Shown in pieces: positions 18,055 to 26,706 of a stretch of 64,000 nucleotides of DNA. This stretch comes from Kribbella sp. VKM Ac-2569 (GTDB lineage: Bacteria > Actinomycetota > Actinomycetes > Propionibacteriales > Kribbellaceae). The stretch is taken from positions 310,001 to 374,000 of the forward strand of contig NZ_SGXJ01000002.1 of assembly GCF_004216905.1 (NCBI RefSeq). Direction: 5' to 3'. Positions within the stretch are counted from its first letter, which is position 1, and every line of letters begins with the position of its first letter. The position numbers and the translations under genes are program-made. The notes under the pieces are model-generated. The model was not told the DNA's origin. It searched no databases and was given only the letters and a program-made list of their open reading frames with translations.

Positions 18055-18836
18055 CCGCAGTACTCGCGGAGCAGATCGGGCGGGCCGACCGTCCGCAGTG
18101 CCGGATCCACCGGGACTCCGAGCTCCAGACATGGCATGAGCTGCTCGCGTCGATCGAGGGGGACGAGTGGCAGCGCCGTACGGTCTGCGACGCATGGGAC
18201 GTCGCGGACATCGCCGGCCACCTGATCGGGCAGGCGGAGGACGTGATCAAGCCGACCTCGTTCCCGCGGCGGTGGCTCAAGAACAAGCGGGTGTACCCCG
18301 GCGTGCCCCGGTTCGACGCGCACATGATGGTGCAGGCCGACGAACACCGTGGTACGTCGCCGGCTGAGCTCCGGGAGCTGTTCGACCAGGTGTGGGCGAA
18401 GGCGACCCGAAAGATCTCGAGCGCTCCGGAGTTGTTCCGGCGGGTATCGATGCAGGTGGATCCGGCGCCCCGGATGTCATTCGGCTATGTACAGGACATC
18501 CTGCTGGCTCGGGACCTGTGGATGCACCGCGACGACGTGTGCCAGGCGCTCGGACGGCCGTTCGACCCGGGGCCGTACGCCGAGGAGCTGATCGCCCAGG
18601 TCGTCTACGACCTGCAGGCCAGCGGGCCGTTCTGGGGCGACCGGCCGGCCGTCGTGCTCGAACTCACCGGGCCGGGAGGTGGGGCCTACTTGCTCGGGAG
18701 GGGTGAGCCGGTGGGTCGCGCCGCCGTGGACGCGGTCGGCTACATGCGGACGGTGTCCGGGCGTGACGACGCCCCGGCGGTTTCGGGTGATCCCGTCGCC
18801 GCCGAGGCGATCACGTCCTGCCGAATGCCGTTCTAG
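18051..18836 (+). CDS. Maleylpyruvate isomerase (MDMPI/DinB-like) family mycothiol-dependent protein
   Basis: The 261-residue protein resembles the TIGR03083/MDMPI_N group: four-helix DinB-like domain with WHELLASI, DVADIAGHLIGQ (a metal-ligand-type His), and ILLARDLWMHRDDV near 150-160, which carries the second His. A C-terminal SCP2-like part follows. In actinomycetes this group uses mycothiol in place of glutathione or bacillithiol. Its start overlaps the TetR stop, so it is the regulator's immediate target. Its last four bases overlap the convergent moeZ. The real substrate is not predictable. Confidence 0.8.
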   Translation: MTAVLAEQIGRADRPQCRIHRDSELQTWHELLASIEGDEWQRRTVCDAWDVADIAGHLIGQAEDVIKPTSFPRRWLKNKRVYPGVPRFDAHMMVQADEHRGTSPAELRELFDQVWAKATRKISSAPELFRRVSMQVDPAPRMSFGYVQDILLARDLWMHRDDVCQALGRPFDPGPYAEELIAQVVYDLQASGPFWGDRPAVVLELTGPGGGAYLLGRGEPVGRAAVDAVGYMRTVSGRDDAPAVSGDPVAAEAITSCRMPF

Positions 18837-20023
18837 TAGGAGGGCTGACTCGGGTCGATCTGGTCGACCCAGGCGACCACGCCTCCGCCGACGTGCACCG
18901 CGTCGGAGAAGCCCGCGCCCTTGGCGATCGCGAGCACCTCGGCGGAGCGGACGCCGGACTTGCAGTGGAAGACCAGCTGCTTGTCCTGCGGCAGCTTCTC
19001 CAGCGCGACACCGGTCTGGAAGTCCGCCTTCGGGATCAGCACCGAGCCCGGGATCTTGTTGATCTCGTACTCGTTCGGCTCCCGGACGTCGATCAGCACG
19101 AAGTCCTTCTCGCCGTTGTCCTTGAGCTTGATCCACTCGCTGAGCTGCTTCACCGAGATGGTCGAGCCGACGGCCGCGTCGGCCGCCTCCTCGGTGATCG
19201 CGCCGCAGAAGCTCTCGTAGTCGATCAGCTCGGTGACGGTCGGGTTCTCGCCGCAGATCGCGCAGTTCGGGTCCTTGCGGACCTTCAGCGCACGCCAGTT
19301 CAGGTCGAGCGCCTCGTAGATGTTCAGCCGGCCGAGCGACGGGTCGCCGATACCGGTGAGCAGCTTGATCGCCTCGGTGACCTGCGCAGCGCCGACCGAC
19401 GCACAGAGCACGCCGAGGACACCACCCTCGGCGCAGGACGGGACCATGCCGGGCGGCGGGGGCTCCGGGTACAGGCAGCGGTAGCACGGCCCGTGCTCGG
19501 CCCAGAACACGCTGACCTGGCCGTCGAAGCGGAAGATCGAGCCCCAGACGTACGGCTTGCCGAGCAGCACCGCGGCATCGTTGACCAGGTAGCGGGTGGC
19601 GAAGTTGTCGGTGCCGTCGACGATCAGGTCGTACTGCTCGAAGATCTCGAACACGTTGTCGTTGTCGAGGCGCACCTCGTGCAGGACGACGTTGGTGTTC
19701 GGGTTGGTCTCCAGGATCGACTCGCGGGCCGACTGCGCCTTCGACTTCCCCACGTCGGACTGGCCGTGGATGATCTGGCGCTGCAGGTTGGACTCGTCGA
19801 CGGTGTCGAACTCGACGATGCCGAGCGTGCCGACCCCGGCGGCGGCCAGGTAGAGCAGTGCGGGGCTGCCGAGACCGCCGGCGCCGATCACCAGCACCTT
19901 GGCGTTCTTCAGCCGCTTCTGCCCGGCCATCCCGACCTCGGGGATGATCAGGTGCCGCGAATACCGCCGCACCTCGTCAATCGTCAGCTCGTCGGCCGGT
20001 TCGACCAGCGGTGGCAGTGACAC
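18833..20023 (-). CDS. moeZ: Adenylyltransferase/sulfurtransferase MoeZ
   Basis: The 396-residue fusion has a ThiF/MoeB E1-like domain (GAGGLGSPAL near residue 47, with an arginine finger region around FDTVDESNLQRQI) and a C-terminal rhodanese domain from about 290, with active-site loop HCKSGVR. Two CxxC pairs (CYRC, CAIC) form the zinc site. It adenylates and sulfurates the C-terminal Gly-Gly of carrier proteins such as MoaD, CysO or ThiS for molybdopterin, cysteine or thiamine synthesis. GTG start follows GAGGAG. M. tuberculosis has the equivalent Rv3206c in the same neighbourhood. Confidence 0.95.
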   Translation of the reverse strand: MSLPPLVEPADELTIDEVRRYSRHLIIPEVGMAGQKRLKNAKVLVIGAGGLGSPALLYLAAAGVGTLGIVEFDTVDESNLQRQIIHGQSDVGKSKAQSARESILETNPNTNVVLHEVRLDNDNVFEIFEQYDLIVDGTDNFATRYLVNDAAVLLGKPYVWGSIFRFDGQVSVFWAEHGPCYRCLYPEPPPPGMVPSCAEGGVLGVLCASVGAAQVTEAIKLLTGIGDPSLGRLNIYEALDLNWRALKVRKDPNCAICGENPTVTELIDYESFCGAITEEAADAAVGSTISVKQLSEWIKLKDNGEKDFVLIDVREPNEYEINKIPGSVLIPKADFQTGVALEKLPQDKQLVFHCKSGVRSAEVLAIAKGAGFSDAVHVGGGVVAWVDQIDPSQPSY

Positions 20024-20156
20024 GTGTCGGCTCCTCAGGAAGACGTCGGACGGGATCTCCGGTTTTCAACCATCTGTCCCTCCCCCATGTTCCCGCACTA
20101 TCCCAACTGCCCCCGCCGGAGTCCACATCCCGGTCCTCGCGTCTCACCCCCCACTT

Positions 20157-20213
20157 CTTTGAGCACCCACCAACCATTTCGACGGGTGAGTTTTGGTTGG
20201 TGGGTGCTCAAAG
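20157..20213 (-). terminator. 20-bp perfect-stem hairpin after the Calx-beta hydrolase gene
   Basis: Bases 20157-20176 are the exact reverse complement of 20194-20213, with a 17-base loop. It lies 15 bases beyond the stop of the leftward hydrolase gene and 134 bases before moeZ, so it separates the two transcripts. There is no long T tract. The rest of the gap is C-rich and featureless. Confidence 0.8.
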
Positions 20214-20227
20214 ACGCTTCGGAGGGG

Positions 20228-22978
20228 TCAGTCGTTGTCGGTGATGGTGGCGGTGAGGGTCGTGGGGATCTTGAGGGTGGCGCCGTCGATCTGGTTGATC
20301 ACCGCGGTAAAGGTCTCGGTCGGCTCCTTGACCTTGTCGTCGAGGATCTTGACCTGGAGCTCACCGGTGGTCTTGCCGGGTTCGACGGACCCCTCGACGG
20401 TCCGGTCGGCCGTGCCGGTGCCGTCGTCGCTGACGCTGCGGTAGTCCTTGCGGATCACCGCCGTACCGTCCTTCAGGACGCCGGAGAAGCTGATGTACTT
20501 GTCGCTCGGCGCGGACAGCTTGACCGGGAAGCTCACGACGCCGGCCTTCTCCGTCGCCTTCAGGTTTCCGAGCGTCAGCGTCGGAGTCGGGTCGTCGTCG
20601 ACGACGAGACCGTGGCCGAACGACTCGTTCAGCAGCCCGTCATGCGGTGCCGAGAGCACCAGGCTGAACGGCAGGTCATAGCTGTCCCGGGTGTTCGCCG
20701 TGATCGGCACGGTCACCTTCTGCCGCACCTGGCCCGGTTTGAACACCAGGTGCCGCGCAACGTCCCCGACGGACTCGCCGAGGTCGCCGTTCGTCTCGAC
20801 GTACACGCTGACCGGGCGAATGCTCGGCCGCGACATGCGCACCCAGAAGTCCACTGTGTGCGTGCCCTTGTCCCCCTCCTTCACGGTGACGCTGGACGCG
20901 GACAGCTTCGGCAGCAGGACCGCAGGTGCCGAGAGCCCGAGCCCGGGCGACGAGAAGCCCAGATCACTCACGTACGCCGACCCACTTGCGACCCTGTCCG
21001 TCCGCAGCTCCACAGCACGCACGTCGCGCAGGTTCACACCTTTCAGCGACGACACCGCGATGCGGACCGTCCGCAGCAGGTTCTTCGGAAGACCGACCTC
21101 GTTGTTGCCGGGCATCCGCACCAGTGCATCGCTGACCGCAGACACCGGTACCGCTGCCGCCCGGCCATGCCCGTCGACGACCCGGACACTCAGGTCGGTC
21201 TTGGGCGCGCCAGCCGGATCCGGTGCGGCGCGGAACGTCAGCGCCGCAAACCGCCGTACGTCGCGCTTCCCAGCAGGTACGTCGACGCGCACTATCCCGT
21301 TCGTACCCGTCCACCTCAGCTTGGTGACCGCTGTGGTCGGCGTCCTCGCGGCGAACCACGCTGTACCCCAGTGCGGCGCGTTGCCCCAGTCCTCGGTCTC
21401 CATGCACGTCGGCGTACCCGTCCGCCTAGTCGGAGCGGCCACGCCCGCGCACACGGTCGCAGACAGCTTGCCGGTGACCGCACCGGTCGACAGCGCCTTG
21501 TCGAAGTGGTTCAGGTCGCGCCGCGACCCCAGCGGTGCCTGAGACACCACCCGTACGACGGCCTTCCCAGCGGACGCCGCCCGCGAGTCCGATCCGTCGA
21601 ACTGCGCCAGGAACTGCGTCTCGTGGCCCAACTGCAGCCGGAAGAACCCAGCGACGTACGCCGTACCGACGGCCTGCTGCTGTTTCGCTGTCAACCGCCC
21701 CGCGTACTTCGCTCCGCACGGCGACGCCTTCTCGTCACCGAACCAGTCGTCGTTCGACGGAGCCACCGACTGACCAGGGGTCCATTCGGTGTTGAAGAAG
21801 TTGTGGTTGGCGCCCAGCACTGTGACGGTGGACCGCGGCGCGGTGTCACCGCCAACGGAGTACCTGGTGTCGTCGTAGAACTTCTGGCCCTGCAGATCGG
21901 ACACGTCACCGTCGCAGTACGGCAGTACGACGCTCATCGCCACACCGGGCACCGTGACTCGCGCGAAATCAGTGGGAGCCAGCGGAAGCACCGCGCGGAT
22001 GCCGTACTGACCACCGCGGTCAGCGTTGAGCACAGCGGCCCGGGCGACGCCCTCGCCGCCACGTGAGTGCCCCATCAGGCCCACGTTCTGCAGGTTGACC
22101 TTGCCGACGAAGCGGGTACCGAACGGACCGCCGCCGATCGTCGACCACTTCCGCCACAGTGCGAGGTGGTCAAGGATCAGTTCGGCCCGCGCCTGTGCGC
22201 CGGCGTCGTACGCGTCACTGTCCCAGCCGTTGATCGCGTTGGCGCTGATCGAGACGACCTGATACCCGTTGCTGGCCAGTGCGGTCGCCGGTCCGTCGTA
22301 CCCGCGGTAGCTGGGGATGGGCTTCATGCCCGGCGGACACGGCCACGGCTTCTCGTTGTCGGACGGGTGGGTGGGCTCGCCGTAGCAGACCTCGTGGCGG
22401 CCATGCAGGAAGACGACCAGCGGCCGCGGACCTACAGCGCCACGTGGCGAGTACACCTTTCCGCGAAGCTCGGAGCGGTGCGCGAGACCTGGTAGGTTCA
22501 CGGCCTCGTCACCGAGGTTGTACTCCGCGGTGTCGACCTTGTACTTGCCCAGCGCACCGGGATCCGACGGCAGCAGCGGTCCACGCCGCGCCTTCAGCCA
22601 GTCGGCATCGGTCGGTCCGGCGGAGCCGACGCTCCGGCTTTTGCCGGCCTCCTTGCCGAGGTCCCCGGACCAGACCAGGCGGACGTCGCGCGCTTTCAGC
22701 ACAGCCGGATCGGTACTGATCAGTGTCAGCGTCCTCCGGTCCGGCGACTGCTTCGCAACACCGAGCGGCGTGCCGTCGACCTCCAGCAGCGGCAGCGATG
22801 CGCGCATCGGTGCGGGTGCGTCGAGGTGCAGGGTCAGTTGATATCCGCTGGCAACAGGCTGGACGTCCCATTGGTTGCTCTGAGCAACAACCGGTGGCGA
22901 GGCGGTCGCAGTCAGCGGCCCCACACCAAGGAGTACGGCGATTCCCAACGACAGATTTCGGGCGGTTCTGCCAATCAC
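20228..22978 (-). CDS. Large secreted alpha/beta hydrolase with C-terminal Calx-beta repeats
   Basis: This 916-residue protein starts at GTG and has a signal peptide over about residues 1-27 (LGIAVLLGVGPLTATA). The first half is an alpha/beta-hydrolase with VVFLHGRHE and the nucleophile elbow GHSRGGEG near residue 298, resembling secreted cutinase/lipase-type enzymes. A central jelly-roll-like part follows (residues about 500-690). The end has two Calx-beta-like modules, each closing in a D-D/N-D motif (VVDDD, ITDND), suggesting calcium-stabilised adhesion or spacing. No cell-wall anchor is visible, so it is probably released. It is a single-gene unit ending in the strong hairpin. Confidence 0.82.
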   Translation of the reverse strand: MIGRTARNLSLGIAVLLGVGPLTATASPPVVAQSNQWDVQPVASGYQLTLHLDAPAPMRASLPLLEVDGTPLGVAKQSPDRRTLTLISTDPAVLKARDVRLVWSGDLGKEAGKSRSVGSAGPTDADWLKARRGPLLPSDPGALGKYKVDTAEYNLGDEAVNLPGLAHRSELRGKVYSPRGAVGPRPLVVFLHGRHEVCYGEPTHPSDNEKPWPCPPGMKPIPSYRGYDGPATALASNGYQVVSISANAINGWDSDAYDAGAQARAELILDHLALWRKWSTIGGGPFGTRFVGKVNLQNVGLMGHSRGGEGVARAAVLNADRGGQYGIRAVLPLAPTDFARVTVPGVAMSVVLPYCDGDVSDLQGQKFYDDTRYSVGGDTAPRSTVTVLGANHNFFNTEWTPGQSVAPSNDDWFGDEKASPCGAKYAGRLTAKQQQAVGTAYVAGFFRLQLGHETQFLAQFDGSDSRAASAGKAVVRVVSQAPLGSRRDLNHFDKALSTGAVTGKLSATVCAGVAAPTRRTGTPTCMETEDWGNAPHWGTAWFAARTPTTAVTKLRWTGTNGIVRVDVPAGKRDVRRFAALTFRAAPDPAGAPKTDLSVRVVDGHGRAAAVPVSAVSDALVRMPGNNEVGLPKNLLRTVRIAVSSLKGVNLRDVRAVELRTDRVASGSAYVSDLGFSSPGLGLSAPAVLLPKLSASSVTVKEGDKGTHTVDFWVRMSRPSIRPVSVYVETNGDLGESVGDVARHLVFKPGQVRQKVTVPITANTRDSYDLPFSLVLSAPHDGLLNESFGHGLVVDDDPTPTLTLGNLKATEKAGVVSFPVKLSAPSDKYISFSGVLKDGTAVIRKDYRSVSDDGTGTADRTVEGSVEPGKTTGELQVKILDDKVKEPTETFTAVINQIDGATLKIPTTLTATITDND

Positions 22979-23041
22979 GCGCCCAAGTTGACCTGACGCT
23001 CCGCTCAGTCGTGTCTCAGCCGGGCGTCGGATTCGACTCGA

Positions 23042-23956
23042 TCAACCGACCAGGTGACGGAACGCCCGCGCCACCTGATCCGGGTGCTCCATCTGCGCGA
23101 CATGTCCCGACTGCGGCAGGTAGAGGAGGCGGGCGTTCGGGAAGGTGCGCTGAGCCTTGGTGCGGATCCGTGCGTCGACCAACCGGTCCTTGCCGCCGTA
23201 GATCAACAGCACCGGGCACTCGACCCTTGCGGCGTCGGCCCAGAGTGATCTGCGCGGTCTGGCCAGCGAAGAACGCAGGATGCTGCGTGCGGCCTCCACG
23301 GTGGCCTGCCGGACCCACGGGTCGGTGTCACGCCGGTGCAGCTCCTCCTCGTACGCCGCGCGCACCTCAGGCGCCAGCGACTGCGGGTCCCCGAAGACCA
23401 TCGCCAACGACGCCTGGAACCGCTGGTCGAACGGCAACCGCTGCGTTCGCTCCAGTACGGCGGGACCGAGCCGAGGCGTCGCCAGCGCGGTGAACCACAG
23501 CGCACTCGCCGACACCCGTGGATGCGGCAGTGCGGGCGACACGAGCGTCAGCGACGCCACCAGGTCGGGACGCTGCGCTGCGAGCGCCACTGACGACGCC
23601 CCGCCCATCGAGTTCCCGAACACGTGCACCGGCTGGTCGTACTCGCGTTCCAGCAGCTGGATCAGTACGTCGGCCTGCTCCGAGATCCCGGTCACACCAG
23701 ACAGCGGCGTACGACCGAACCCCGGCAGGTCGGGCGCAATGCCCTGGATCGTGTCGTTGAGCATCAGGCCGAGAGCGGTCCAGTTCAGCGACGACCCGCC
23801 CAGGCCATGGACGAACAGAGCAGGCGGCAGGTCCGGTGCCGCATCCGGCACATCTCTGACCAGCAGCTCCACCCCTGCGACCGGCACCCGCCGCTCCGGC
23901 CACTTCTTCAGCTCCACGGGTACGGCGTCCCCGGTTACTGGCCCGTAACTATCCAC
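23042..23956 (-). CDS. Alpha/beta-fold hydrolase
   Basis: The 304-residue cytoplasmic hydrolase has FVHGLGGSSLNW (oxyanion region), nucleophile GNSMGG near residue 116, acid Asp in GGKDRLVD near 255 and catalytic His in QSGHVAQMEHP near 285. The cap domain is helical. It starts at GTG 23956, divergent from the LigD polymerase gene; no strong Shine-Dalgarno is seen and a slightly later start cannot be excluded. The family includes esterases, C-C hydrolases and haloperoxidase-like proteins; the exact reaction is not visible. Confidence 0.88.
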   Translation of the reverse strand: MDSYGPVTGDAVPVELKKWPERRVPVAGVELLVRDVPDAAPDLPPALFVHGLGGSSLNWTALGLMLNDTIQGIAPDLPGFGRTPLSGVTGISEQADVLIQLLEREYDQPVHVFGNSMGGASSVALAAQRPDLVASLTLVSPALPHPRVSASALWFTALATPRLGPAVLERTQRLPFDQRFQASLAMVFGDPQSLAPEVRAAYEEELHRRDTDPWVRQATVEAARSILRSSLARPRRSLWADAARVECPVLLIYGGKDRLVDARIRTKAQRTFPNARLLYLPQSGHVAQMEHPDQVARAFRHLVG

Positions 23957-23997
23957 AGGACCATGTTAGGACGCAGGCGAGGTGGAGACTGGGATGC

Positions 23998-24936
23998 ATG
24001 GCGGGAGCGCAGCAGCAGCTGACGACCGAGGTGGATGGGCAGACCATGAAGCTCACCAACCTCAGCAAGGTCCTGTATCCACAGACCGGGTTCACCAAGG
24101 CCGAGGTCATCGACTACTACCACCAGGTGGCCGCGTTGCTGCTGCCGCACCTGTCCGACCGGCCCTTGACCCGCAAACGGTGGCCGGACGGCACTGCAGC
24201 GGCGTTCTTCTTCGAGAAGAACGCTCCGCGCGGTACGCCGGCCTGGGTACGGACCGAGACGCTGCCTACCCCCGGTAGCTCGACGGGCCGCGACGAGATG
24301 AGTTTCGTGGTCTGTGACGACGTACAGACCGTGGTGTGGCTGGCCAACCTGGCTGCGCTCGAGCTGCACGTCCCGCAGTGGCGGATCGGGCTGTCCGACC
24401 AGGGCCAGGACCCGCAGGCGGACCTGATCGTGTTCGACCTGGACCCGGGGCCGGGAGCGAGCATCGTCGAGTGCTGTGACGTTGCTCTCGCGCTGCGGCA
24501 ACTGCTTGGCCACTACGGCATGGAGGGCTGGCCGAAGACGTCCGGGAACAAGGGGATGCACCTGTACGTGCCGATCGAACCTGCGTCGTCCAGGCAGACC
24601 AGCGCGTTCGCCAAGCAGCTGGCGGAACAACTGGCCGAGGCATTGCCGGAGAACGTGACCGCCAACATGACCAAGGCGCTGCGGCCCGGCAAGGTGTTCA
24701 TCGACTGGAGCCAGAACGCCAGCGCGAAGACCACGCTGGCGCCGTACTCGCTCCGCGGCTCCGACGAACCCCGGGTGTCCACACCGATCGACTGGGACGA
24801 GGTGGCATCCGCCACGTCACCGGAGGACCTCAGGTTCCTGCCGCACGACGTACTCGCCCGGATCGAGGAGTACGGCGACGTACTGGAAGGGCTGTACGAC
24901 GACCCACAGCCGCTACCTACCAAGGAGGCGACATGA
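23998..24936 (+). CDS. Stand-alone LigD polymerase-domain (primase-polymerase) protein
   Basis: The 312-residue protein is an archaeo-eukaryotic primase-type LigD polymerase domain without ligase or phosphoesterase domains. It has the catalytic FDLDPGPG (two aspartates), the KTSGNKGMHLYVP segment that contacts the nucleotide and 5'-phosphate, and the third metal-site aspartate in FIDWSQN. In non-homologous end joining such enzymes fill gaps, often with ribonucleotides. Neither Ku nor an ATP-dependent ligase is in the window. Mycobacterial PolD1/PolD2 are known stand-alone homologues. Its stop overlaps the start of a small acidic protein. Confidence 0.92.
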   Translation: MAGAQQQLTTEVDGQTMKLTNLSKVLYPQTGFTKAEVIDYYHQVAALLLPHLSDRPLTRKRWPDGTAAAFFFEKNAPRGTPAWVRTETLPTPGSSTGRDEMSFVVCDDVQTVVWLANLAALELHVPQWRIGLSDQGQDPQADLIVFDLDPGPGASIVECCDVALALRQLLGHYGMEGWPKTSGNKGMHLYVPIEPASSRQTSAFAKQLAEQLAEALPENVTANMTKALRPGKVFIDWSQNASAKTTLAPYSLRGSDEPRVSTPIDWDEVASATSPEDLRFLPHDVLARIEEYGDVLEGLYDDPQPLPTKEAT

Positions 24937-25112
24937 CTGAGACCGATTTCGAGGGCCCGGACTACGACCCGGCCTTCGACGCCGAGCACGACACGGACCA
25001 GGACACCGACCAGGACGAGTCGGAGGTGGACGTGCCCGCCGAGGCGGACCCGGCGGACGTGGAGGAGCAGCGCCGCGAGGTGGGCGACTCCGACGAGGAC
25101 GATTACCGCTGA
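24933..25112 (+). CDS. 59-residue highly acidic protein coupled to the LigD polymerase
   Basis: ATGA overlap with the polymerase stop and GGAGG seven bases before the ATG (AAGGAGGCGAC) support translation. The product, starting MTETDFEGPDYDPAF, is roughly half Asp and Glu, with the short repeat DTDQDTDQD, few hydrophobics, and no Cys or Trp. It should be disordered and strongly negative. I recognise no family. Its position suggests a DNA-mimic-like or chaperone partner of the polymerase, but that is speculation. Confidence 0.7.
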   Translation: MTETDFEGPDYDPAFDAEHDTDQDTDQDESEVDVPAEADPADVEEQRREVGDSDEDDYR

Positions 25113-25254
25113 CAGCGGCCCCTGACGGCTACCACGATGGAACGCTCTTCGGCGGGGAAGCTACTGGTGAGGAGGACTGCTGGGTAGGATTCGGGGAACG
25201 ACCTGGCGACGGACGCAGACCGCCGCCGGAGCGCACCCTCGAAGGAGCCCGACC

Positions 25255-25884
25255 GTGTCGACGACACCGGAGACCGCACCCAAGCGTGGCAGCCGCCTGC
25301 CCCGGCTGGCCCGTCGCGCGCAACTGCTCGAGGCTGCCCAGGAAGTCTTCGTCGCGAACGGGTACCACGCCGCCGCGATGGACGACATCGCAGACCGGGC
25401 CGGCGTGTCCAAGCCCGTCCTCTACCAGCACTTCCCCGGGAAGCTGGAGCTGTACCTGGCGCTGCTGGACACCTCCTGCGACGCGATCGTCGCCTCCGTG
25501 CAGGACGCACTCAAGTCGACCGAGGACAACAAGCTCCGGGTCGCGGCGACGATGCACGCGTTCTACGACTACGTGGCGAACGCCCAAGGCGCCTTCCGCC
25601 TGGTGTTCGAGTCGGACCTGACCAACGAGCCCGCCGTCCGGGAGCGCGTCGACCGGGTCACCCACGCCTGCGCCGAGGCCGTTTCCGAGGTGATCAGCGC
25701 CGACGCCGGCCTCAGCCGCGAGCAGTCGATGGTGCTGGCCGTCAGCCTGGTCGGCATGGCCCAGGTCAGCGCCCGCTACTGGCTCGGCGCCGGCGACCCG
25801 TCGTTCCCGCAGCAGCAGGCCGCCGACCTGGTCGCCTCGCTGGCCTGGCGCGGCATCCGCGGCTTCCCGCGCACCGACAACTGA
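25255..25884 (+). CDS. TetR/AcrR family regulator (Rv3208-like)
   Basis: The 209-residue protein starts at GTG after GAAGGAG. The helix-turn-helix is clear (AAMDDIADRAGVSKPVLYQHF in part: GVSKPVLYQHFPGK near 45-58), and the C-terminal domain (about 85-200) matches the TetR_C group conserved next to DUF3107 genes in Actinobacteria. In M. tuberculosis the equivalent pair is Rv3208-Rv3208A, which supports the call by position. The target is unknown. A direct repeat CTGAGGTTCTGC (25881-25892 and 25899-25910) starts one base before its stop codon. Confidence 0.9.
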   Translation: MSTTPETAPKRGSRLPRLARRAQLLEAAQEVFVANGYHAAAMDDIADRAGVSKPVLYQHFPGKLELYLALLDTSCDAIVASVQDALKSTEDNKLRVAATMHAFYDYVANAQGAFRLVFESDLTNEPAVRERVDRVTHACAEAVSEVISADAGLSREQSMVLAVSLVGMAQVSARYWLGAGDPSFPQQQAADLVASLAWRGIRGFPRTDN

Positions 25885-25948
25885 GGTTCTGCCGATACCT
25901 GAGGTTCTGCTTTGGGCGGACGGGTGAGGGCTGGGGTTCGGTAGCGGA

Positions 25949-25982
25949 TAGGCTCGAAGCGTCACCGGCGAGAGTCGCCGGT
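25949..25982 (+). promoter_or_regulatory. Promoter -10 and 5' hairpin of the DUF3107 gene
   Basis: TAGGCT at 25949-25954 is a plausible -10 element. A perfect 8-bp stem with a GAG triloop follows at 25964-25982 (ACCGGCGA / TCGCCGGT), so the transcript would begin almost with this hairpin, nine bases before the CGGAGGG ribosome site. Confidence 0.45.
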
Positions 25983-26004
25983 CGGAGCGTGCCCGGAGGG
26001 TTTC

Positions 26005-26232
26005 GTGGAGGTCAAGATCGGCGTGCAACACGCCAATCGTGAATTGGTTCTGGAGAGCGAGCAGACTCCGGAAGAGGTCCAGGAACTGGTGGCGGCGGCG
26101 CTCACCGGCAAGTCCGGTCTGCTGGAGCTGACCGACGAGAAGGGCCGCAAGGTGCTGATCCCGGCCGACCGGCTCGCGTACGTCGAGATCGGCGAGGTGT
26201 CCACCCGCAAGGTCGGATTCGGCGCGATCTGA
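26005..26232 (+). CDS. DUF3107 family protein (TB9.4-like)
   Basis: The 75-residue protein starts at GTG after CGGAGGG and has the DUF3107 pattern: MEVKIGVQHANRELVLE at the start, a helix of alternating acid residues, and a closing IPADRLAYVEIGE with a beta-strand tail GFGAI. It is a small, widely conserved actinobacterial protein with no known biochemical role; M. tuberculosis TB9.4 (Rv3208A) is the reference. It follows its TetR neighbour by 120 bp and appears to have its own promoter. Confidence 0.9.
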   Translation: MEVKIGVQHANRELVLESEQTPEEVQELVAAALTGKSGLLELTDEKGRKVLIPADRLAYVEIGEVSTRKVGFGAI

Positions 26233-26376
26233 TCGCGTTCCGGACACAGTCGCGCGTGTCCCGGTTGCGGAGCGCCACTCACAGGGCACGATTGCGGTGA
26301 GACCTGCGCCTAACTGGTCTGGTTGTCACGGGGCACCGGGCCGGCGCAGGTTCACCATCCCTCACAAGGAGGAACC

Positions 26377-26652
26377 GTGTACTGGGTCTGGATGATTATC
26401 GTCAGCCTCATCGCGGGCATCATCTTCGGGCCGTTGGCCCGGGCGGTGCTCCCCGGCAAGCAGAACATCAGCCTCGGCTGGACCATCCTCGGAGGCGGCA
26501 TCGGCGCCTTCATCGGTGGTCTGATCGCCAAACTCCTCGGTGTCAAGGACACGTCGGGCCCGGACTGGATCCAGTACCTGATCCAGATCATCTGCGCCGC
26601 GATCGTCGTCGCGATCATCTCCGCACGCAACAGCAAGACCAAAGCCGCCTGA
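26377..26652 (+). CDS. GlsB/YeaQ/YmgE family stress-response membrane protein
   Basis: The GTG at 26377 follows a strong AAGGAGG. The 91-residue product is three transmembrane helices: VWMIIVSLIAGIIFGPLA, a Gly-rich middle helix (ILGGGIGAFIGGLIAKLLG) and a final IQIICAAIVVAIISA. This matches the transglycosylase-associated (YeaQ/YmgE) family, small membrane proteins induced in stress. A short basic tail faces the cytoplasm. It is a single-gene unit bounded by a strong terminator. Confidence 0.9.
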   Translation: MYWVWMIIVSLIAGIIFGPLARAVLPGKQNISLGWTILGGGIGAFIGGLIAKLLGVKDTSGPDWIQYLIQIICAAIVVAIISARNSKTKAA

Positions 26653-26666
26653 TCCAGGCAGCACCA

Positions 26667-26703
26667 AACGGCCGCCACCCCCACCCGGGGGCAGGCGGCC
26701 GTT
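26667..26703 (+). terminator. Intrinsic terminator of the GlsB/YeaQ gene
   Basis: AACGGCCGCC at 26667-26676 pairs perfectly with GGCGGCCGTT at 26694-26703, and the loop contains a second CCCCC/GGGGG pairing. It starts 14 bases after the stop and is followed by CCCTTTCCC rather than a T tract. Confidence 0.85.
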
Positions 26704-26706
26704 GCC

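Noticed and set aside
20024..22066. A 680-codon plus-strand open frame opposite the Calx-beta hydrolase
   Set aside because: Arg/His/Pro-rich composition and no motifs, whereas the opposite strand has a signal peptide and the GHSRGG nucleophile elbow.
23998..24936. A complete non-homologous end-joining locus
   Set aside because: No Ku gene and no ATP-dependent ligase domain are present; only the polymerase domain exists here.
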